From RGIG2945 sp045540355 (lineage in GTDB: Bacteria > Bacillota > Clostridia > Oscillospirales > Acutalibacteraceae): a DNA stretch of 64,000 nt. Below the pieces are notes generated by a model. It was not told the DNA's origin. It saw only the letters and a program-made list of their open reading frames with translations, and did not search any database. The DNA lies in assembly GCA_045540355.1 (NCBI GenBank), contig JAZQHB010000006.1, positions 36,164 to 100,163 of the forward strand. Direction: 5' to 3'. Made by a program: the position numbers and the translations under genes. Below are positions 60,765 to 64,000 of this stretch, piece after piece. How positions within the stretch are numbered: the first letter of the stretch is position 1; each line of letters opens with the position of its first letter.

Positions 60765-60793
60765 TTGCAAAAAGTAATATGGTAATGTATAAT
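60765..60793 (+). promoter_or_regulatory. Promoter of the acyltransferase operon (TTGCAA type)
   Basis: TTGCAA, 17-nt spacer, TATAAT, 46 nt before the ATG. Confidence 0.8.
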
Positions 60794-60838
60794 TATTTTG
60801 ATATGATAACAAATATTATAAACGAAAGGGTGATAGCG

Positions 60839-62245
60839 ATGTCTGAGAAAATGGATATGTCTGATTTGTTTAAAAATGTTGAAGTAATTAAATCGGAAAA
60901 TGCTTTTAAACCTTTGGATGATGAAGAAAAAAGTGTAAAGACAAACGAATTTGAAAATCGTCATTGGCTAAGGCTTGATAATGCAGCCACAATTTATCCT
61001 GCTGCGAAAAACAGAGTGTGGGATGCCAGCTTCAGATTGGGTGTTGTACTCAAAGAAGATGTTGATGGAGAGCTCTTGCAGAAAGCAATGGATGACATCT
61101 TCAAAAAAATTCCTAACTACAAGGTTCAGCTCAGAATGGGCTTATTTTGGTATTATTTTGAGCAGATGCAGAGAACTGATGTAGTTGAAGAAGAAAGCTA
61201 TTATCCCTGCAGTAAATTTGATGTTATACATTCAGATAAACCTCCGATAAGAGTAATTTATTACAAGAGAAGAATTGCGATTGAAGTTTTCCACTCTGTT
61301 GCAGACGGCGGAAGTGCAAACGAAGTGCTTAAGATGCTTGTTTCAAGATATCTTCAGTTAAAAGGATATGATATAAAAAAATCCGAACTGATTGTTGATT
61401 ATGAGGCACCCCCGACGGAAAGCGAGCAAGCAGACCATTTCCAAAAGCATTACAGGAAGATGAAAGGTCTTTCGCGAGCAGAATCAAACGCATATCAGTA
61501 CAGACCCAAAAGTGCGAAGCACAACTTTGCTAAGGTTATCCACGCTATAATGCCCGTTGAGGATGTAAAACGCCTTTCTAAAGAAAAAGGTGTCTCAATT
61601 ACGGAATATCTTACGGCAGTTATGCTATATGCTTTTTATATAAATATTGACAAACCCATCAATAAACATATAAAAATTTCAGTTCCCATGAACTTAAGAC
61701 CGCGGCTTATTTCTGATACATTCAGAAACTTTTCGCTTTTTACAAATATTGGCTTCAATCCGAAAAAGAGAATTTCCGTAACCTTTGATGAAATTCTTGA
61801 TGAGCTGAGAGGTCAGTTGAAAGAAGGCTTGAGTGAGGAAAGTATTTATAAAATGATTTCTTCAAATGTAGGCGATTCGAGAAATCCCATATTGAAATAC
61901 ATGCCCATGGTTGTTAAGTTTCTTGCTCTAAAGGTAGCGTACAGGGTTTTCGGTCAATATAAATTTACCGCACCGTTTACAAATCTTGGTGTCGCAAAAT
62001 GGCCTGATGATATAAATGAGCATATTGACAGATTGGAGCTTGTTCTCGGCGGCTCACCGACAACAAAATTGAATTTTGCCGCTGTTTCTGACGGAGAGTA
62101 TATCAATCTTGCTTGCCTTAATTATTCGGAAGAAAGTGTCATTGAAAAGAATATATTCCGATTTTTAGCAGAGCAAGGTGTAAGAATAAGAATCGAAAGC
62201 AGTGTTGACGATTGCGAAAGTGAGGTGGGGACAAATGCGTTGTAA
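60839..62245 (+). CDS. Condensation-fold acyltransferase (alcohol acetyltransferase-like)
   Basis: The ATG at 60839 follows GAAAGGG; a frame from 60779 begins inside the promoter. The 468-residue protein belongs to the CoA-dependent acyltransferase superfamily, with the catalytic motif FHSVADGGS (HxxxDG, near residue 163). A later block, MNLRPRLISDTFRNFSLF, is typical of the group. It lacks carrier-protein domains, so an NRPS role is unlikely. The overlap by 11 nt with the next gene, a zinc-ribbon membrane protein, suggests that they work together in adding acyl groups to an envelope molecule. The acceptor is unknown. Confidence 0.82.
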   Translation: MSEKMDMSDLFKNVEVIKSENAFKPLDDEEKSVKTNEFENRHWLRLDNAATIYPAAKNRVWDASFRLGVVLKEDVDGELLQKAMDDIFKKIPNYKVQLRMGLFWYYFEQMQRTDVVEEESYYPCSKFDVIHSDKPPIRVIYYKRRIAIEVFHSVADGGSANEVLKMLVSRYLQLKGYDIKKSELIVDYEAPPTESEQADHFQKHYRKMKGLSRAESNAYQYRPKSAKHNFAKVIHAIMPVEDVKRLSKEKGVSITEYLTAVMLYAFYINIDKPINKHIKISVPMNLRPRLISDTFRNFSLFTNIGFNPKKRISVTFDEILDELRGQLKEGLSEESIYKMISSNVGDSRNPILKYMPMVVKFLALKVAYRVFGQYKFTAPFTNLGVAKWPDDINEHIDRLELVLGGSPTTKLNFAAVSDGEYINLACLNYSEESVIEKNIFRFLAEQGVRIRIESSVDDCESEVGTNAL

Positions 62246-62915
62246 GATTTGCAATATAGATGTTTCGGAAAACACAAAAAGGTGCCCTCTTTGCGGTGCT
62301 GACACGGTGGAAGAAGCACCATTGTTACCAGGTATCAAGACGGCATATTATCCCAAGGTTAAATACAAAAAGCCTCAACCGCCATACAATCTTATTTCAA
62401 CACTTGCATGGTTTGTTTTAAGTCTGCTGACCTTGTTTTTTGATATTTATGCCAATGACGGCGACCTGAGCCTTACACTTTTTGTTGCAACAACAATTCC
62501 GTGTATCTGGTCATTTCTCCTGAGACCGATGTATACGCATTATTACTATTTCGGCAGATACATAGTTTCAGATACAATTTTCTTATCACTTTGGACACTT
62601 GTGATTTCATCAAGGATATTTGAATCTGCTATACCCGCAGTTTCTTATATGATTCCTGCGGTACTGACGATTGCAGTATTGGTCTTTCTGTTTAGTGCTT
62701 TGTTTGTAAAGAAAGACGCATTCAGAGCACCGCCGTTTATTCTGATGTTGGGCGGACTTGCACTTTTGATGAGTGTTATAACAGTATTTATCTCGGGAGT
62801 AAAATTTTATTTTTATTTGATTCCGTTAGCTTTGGCGTTAGTTTCCGTTGCAATTTTATTTGCAGTAACACCCAAAAAGGTTAAAGAAGAATTACAAGCT
62901 CGTTTCCACGCATAA
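62235..62915 (+). CDS. Zinc-ribbon membrane protein (DUF6320-like)
   Basis: The ATG at 62235 has GAGGTGGGG upstream; earlier starts lie inside the previous gene. The 226-residue protein begins with a CxxC-x14-CxxC-type ribbon (CKICNID...CPLCGAD), then a proline-rich linker (YKKPQPPYN) and six hydrophobic segments from about residue 55 to 210. The pairing of such proteins with alcohol-acetyltransferase-like genes is common in Clostridia, as I recall. The role is unknown; it may position the acyltransferase at the membrane. Confidence 0.75.
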   Translation: MRCKICNIDVSENTKRCPLCGADTVEEAPLLPGIKTAYYPKVKYKKPQPPYNLISTLAWFVLSLLTLFFDIYANDGDLSLTLFVATTIPCIWSFLLRPMYTHYYYFGRYIVSDTIFLSLWTLVISSRIFESAIPAVSYMIPAVLTIAVLVFLFSALFVKKDAFRAPPFILMLGGLALLMSVITVFISGVKFYFYLIPLALALVSVAILFAVTPKKVKEELQARFHA

Positions 62916-62928
62916 GAGAGGTTAAAAA

Positions 62929-63861
62929 ATGATTTTCACAGTAACTTTAAATCCGGCAATCGACAAAACGGTTGTAATAAGAAATTTTGAAGAGGGCTCT
63001 GTCAACAGAATTGAAAGTGTCAGAACTGACATCGGAGGTAAAGGAATAAATGTTTCAAAGTGCCTTCTGGTTCTTGAAAATATATCCACGGCAATAGCAA
63101 TCTGGGCAGGTGAGAACGGAAAGTGGGGAAAGGAGCAGCTGATTCACAGCGGTTTCAATTCCTATAATGTTGAGCTTGATGAGGGCGAAACAAGAACAAA
63201 CCTCAAGATAATCGACCCGGTAAAAAACTTAAACACGGATATAAATGAACCCGGGCCCACGGTTCGACCTGAAGAAATCAACGGATTTTCGTGGTATATT
63301 GAAAACATTATGAAAAAAGACGATATATTTGTTATTTCGGGAAGTATACCGAAAGGTCTGAATTCTGATATTTACCGCGATATGATTTTGCAATGTAATG
63401 AAAAGGGCATAAAAACACTTCTTGATGCAGACGGTGAAAGCTTCAGATACGGTATTGAAGCCAAGCCCTATATGATTAAACCGAACATTGATGAACTCAG
63501 AAAATATACGGGAAAAGATCTTGAAACTGATGAGGAAATAATAACCGTTGCAAGAGAATTGATAAAATCGGGAATAAAAGAGGTTGTGGTATCTCTCGGT
63601 GCAGACGGTGCTTTGTTTATAACAGAAGATAAATGCTATAAAGCAGATGCTTTGAAAGTTCCCGTTCAGAGTACAGTCGGTGCAGGTGATTCGATGGTTG
63701 CTGCATTGGCACACGGACTTGCTTGCGGGGTAGATGAAATCAAACGCTTGAAGCTTGCAACCGCAATTGGTGCCGCAAGTGTTATGTGTTCAGGCACACA
63801 AGCACCCGATCATGAAACAGTTAAAAAGCTTTATAAAGATGTTAATGTAGTTGAAGTATAA
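62929..63861 (+). CDS. PfkB-family sugar kinase (1-phosphofructokinase/tagatose-6-P kinase type)
   Basis: A 310-residue kinase with the start MIFTVTLNPAIDKTV, the N-terminal PfkB glycine motif GGKGINVSKCL (about residues 37-47) and the C-terminal catalytic block VGAGDSMVAALAHG (about residues 249-262), where the Asp is the base. This start and length are shared by FruK and LacC, which phosphorylate fructose 1-phosphate or tagatose 6-phosphate. No PTS or gene cluster helps to choose between them. GAGAGG precedes the ATG. It may be co-transcribed with the acyltransferase genes. Confidence 0.9.
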   Translation: MIFTVTLNPAIDKTVVIRNFEEGSVNRIESVRTDIGGKGINVSKCLLVLENISTAIAIWAGENGKWGKEQLIHSGFNSYNVELDEGETRTNLKIIDPVKNLNTDINEPGPTVRPEEINGFSWYIENIMKKDDIFVISGSIPKGLNSDIYRDMILQCNEKGIKTLLDADGESFRYGIEAKPYMIKPNIDELRKYTGKDLETDEEIITVARELIKSGIKEVVVSLGADGALFITEDKCYKADALKVPVQSTVGAGDSMVAALAHGLACGVDEIKRLKLATAIGAASVMCSGTQAPDHETVKKLYKDVNVVEV

Positions 63862-63905
63862 AAGGGGATGTAAAAAAAGCGAAGACCGCATAAAACAAGA
63901 TAAAT

Positions 63906-63944
63906 CAAGGGGGCTTACAAGTCTGATGCTTGTAAGCCCCCTTG
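63906..63944. terminator. Large perfect hairpin after the kinase gene
   Basis: CAAGGGGGCTTACAAG and CTTGTAAGCCCCCTTG, a perfect 16-bp stem with a 7-nt loop. There is no T-run on either side, so a terminator is only one option. No gene is visible in 63862-64000. Confidence 0.55.
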
Positions 63945-64000
63945 AAACAATCTAAAAAACGGAAAATATTAAAAATTTTGTGTTTTATGCTACGAACAAA

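Noticed and set aside
60839..62245. A non-ribosomal peptide synthetase fragment
   Set aside because: It has the HxxxDG motif but no adenylation or carrier domain and is a complete stand-alone length.

Overview
The window is AT-rich and has strong AGGAGG-type ribosome binding sites. It carries spoIIID, addAB, an L27 gene with an N-terminal extension next to its protease gene prp, a Firmicutes-type L21 leader and a large BspA-type leucine-rich-repeat protein. Together these point to a spore-forming (or ancestrally spore-forming) Clostridia member, most likely Oscillospiraceae/Ruminococcaceae from an animal gut. That placement is inference; no rRNA gene is present.

Region 1 (1-14937, + strand) is the 3' part of a surface-polysaccharide locus. 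It holds a nucleotide-sugar dehydrogenase cut by the window edge, a WbpP/TviC-like epimerase, seven glycosyltransferases, an EpsG-like polymerase, a polysaccharide pyruvyl transferase-family protein, a Wzx-type flippase, an F420-hydrogenase-beta-like Fe-S protein and a membrane-anchored metallophosphoesterase. Genes are packed with gaps of 4-51 nt or overlaps, so one long transcript is likely. Products suggest an aminouronate-containing, possibly pyruvylated polymer.

Region 2 (15069-27432 and on to 28123) has prs, a divergent GH29-like fucosidase (-), addB-addA, spoIIID, and a minus-strand operon of an ABC-2 exporter pair plus a minimal sufC-sufB pair. Region 3 (28304-36058) has an FHA-RodA-PBP operon that continues through a YhcH-family protein, a DPM1-like glycosyltransferase and an unknown membrane protein, followed by the L21 leader and rplU-prp-rpmA.

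Region 4 (36059-45800) opens with two adjacent long inverted-repeat elements and a small orphan gene. It then holds two GH78-like proteins, a dus-SGNH-mntP operon, an ArsB/SLC13-type transporter and a MATE exporter. Region 5 (45733-53541) has a second MATE protein, a LytTR-DUF3021 pair, and an ECF sigma / membrane anti-sigma-like / secreted LRR protein operon. Region 6 (53559-64000) has a SASA-type esterase, tRNA-Arg(CCG), a GH28-like protein, potABCD, a condensation-fold acyltransferase with its zinc-ribbon membrane partner, and a PfkB-family sugar kinase.

All five glycoside hydrolase-like proteins and both SGNH esterases lack signal peptides, so they look cytoplasmic. No transposase, integrase, CRISPR array or phage gene was seen. 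Start codons were adjusted to ribosome binding sites wherever the longest open frame began too early. No database search was possible; family names rest on recognised motifs.
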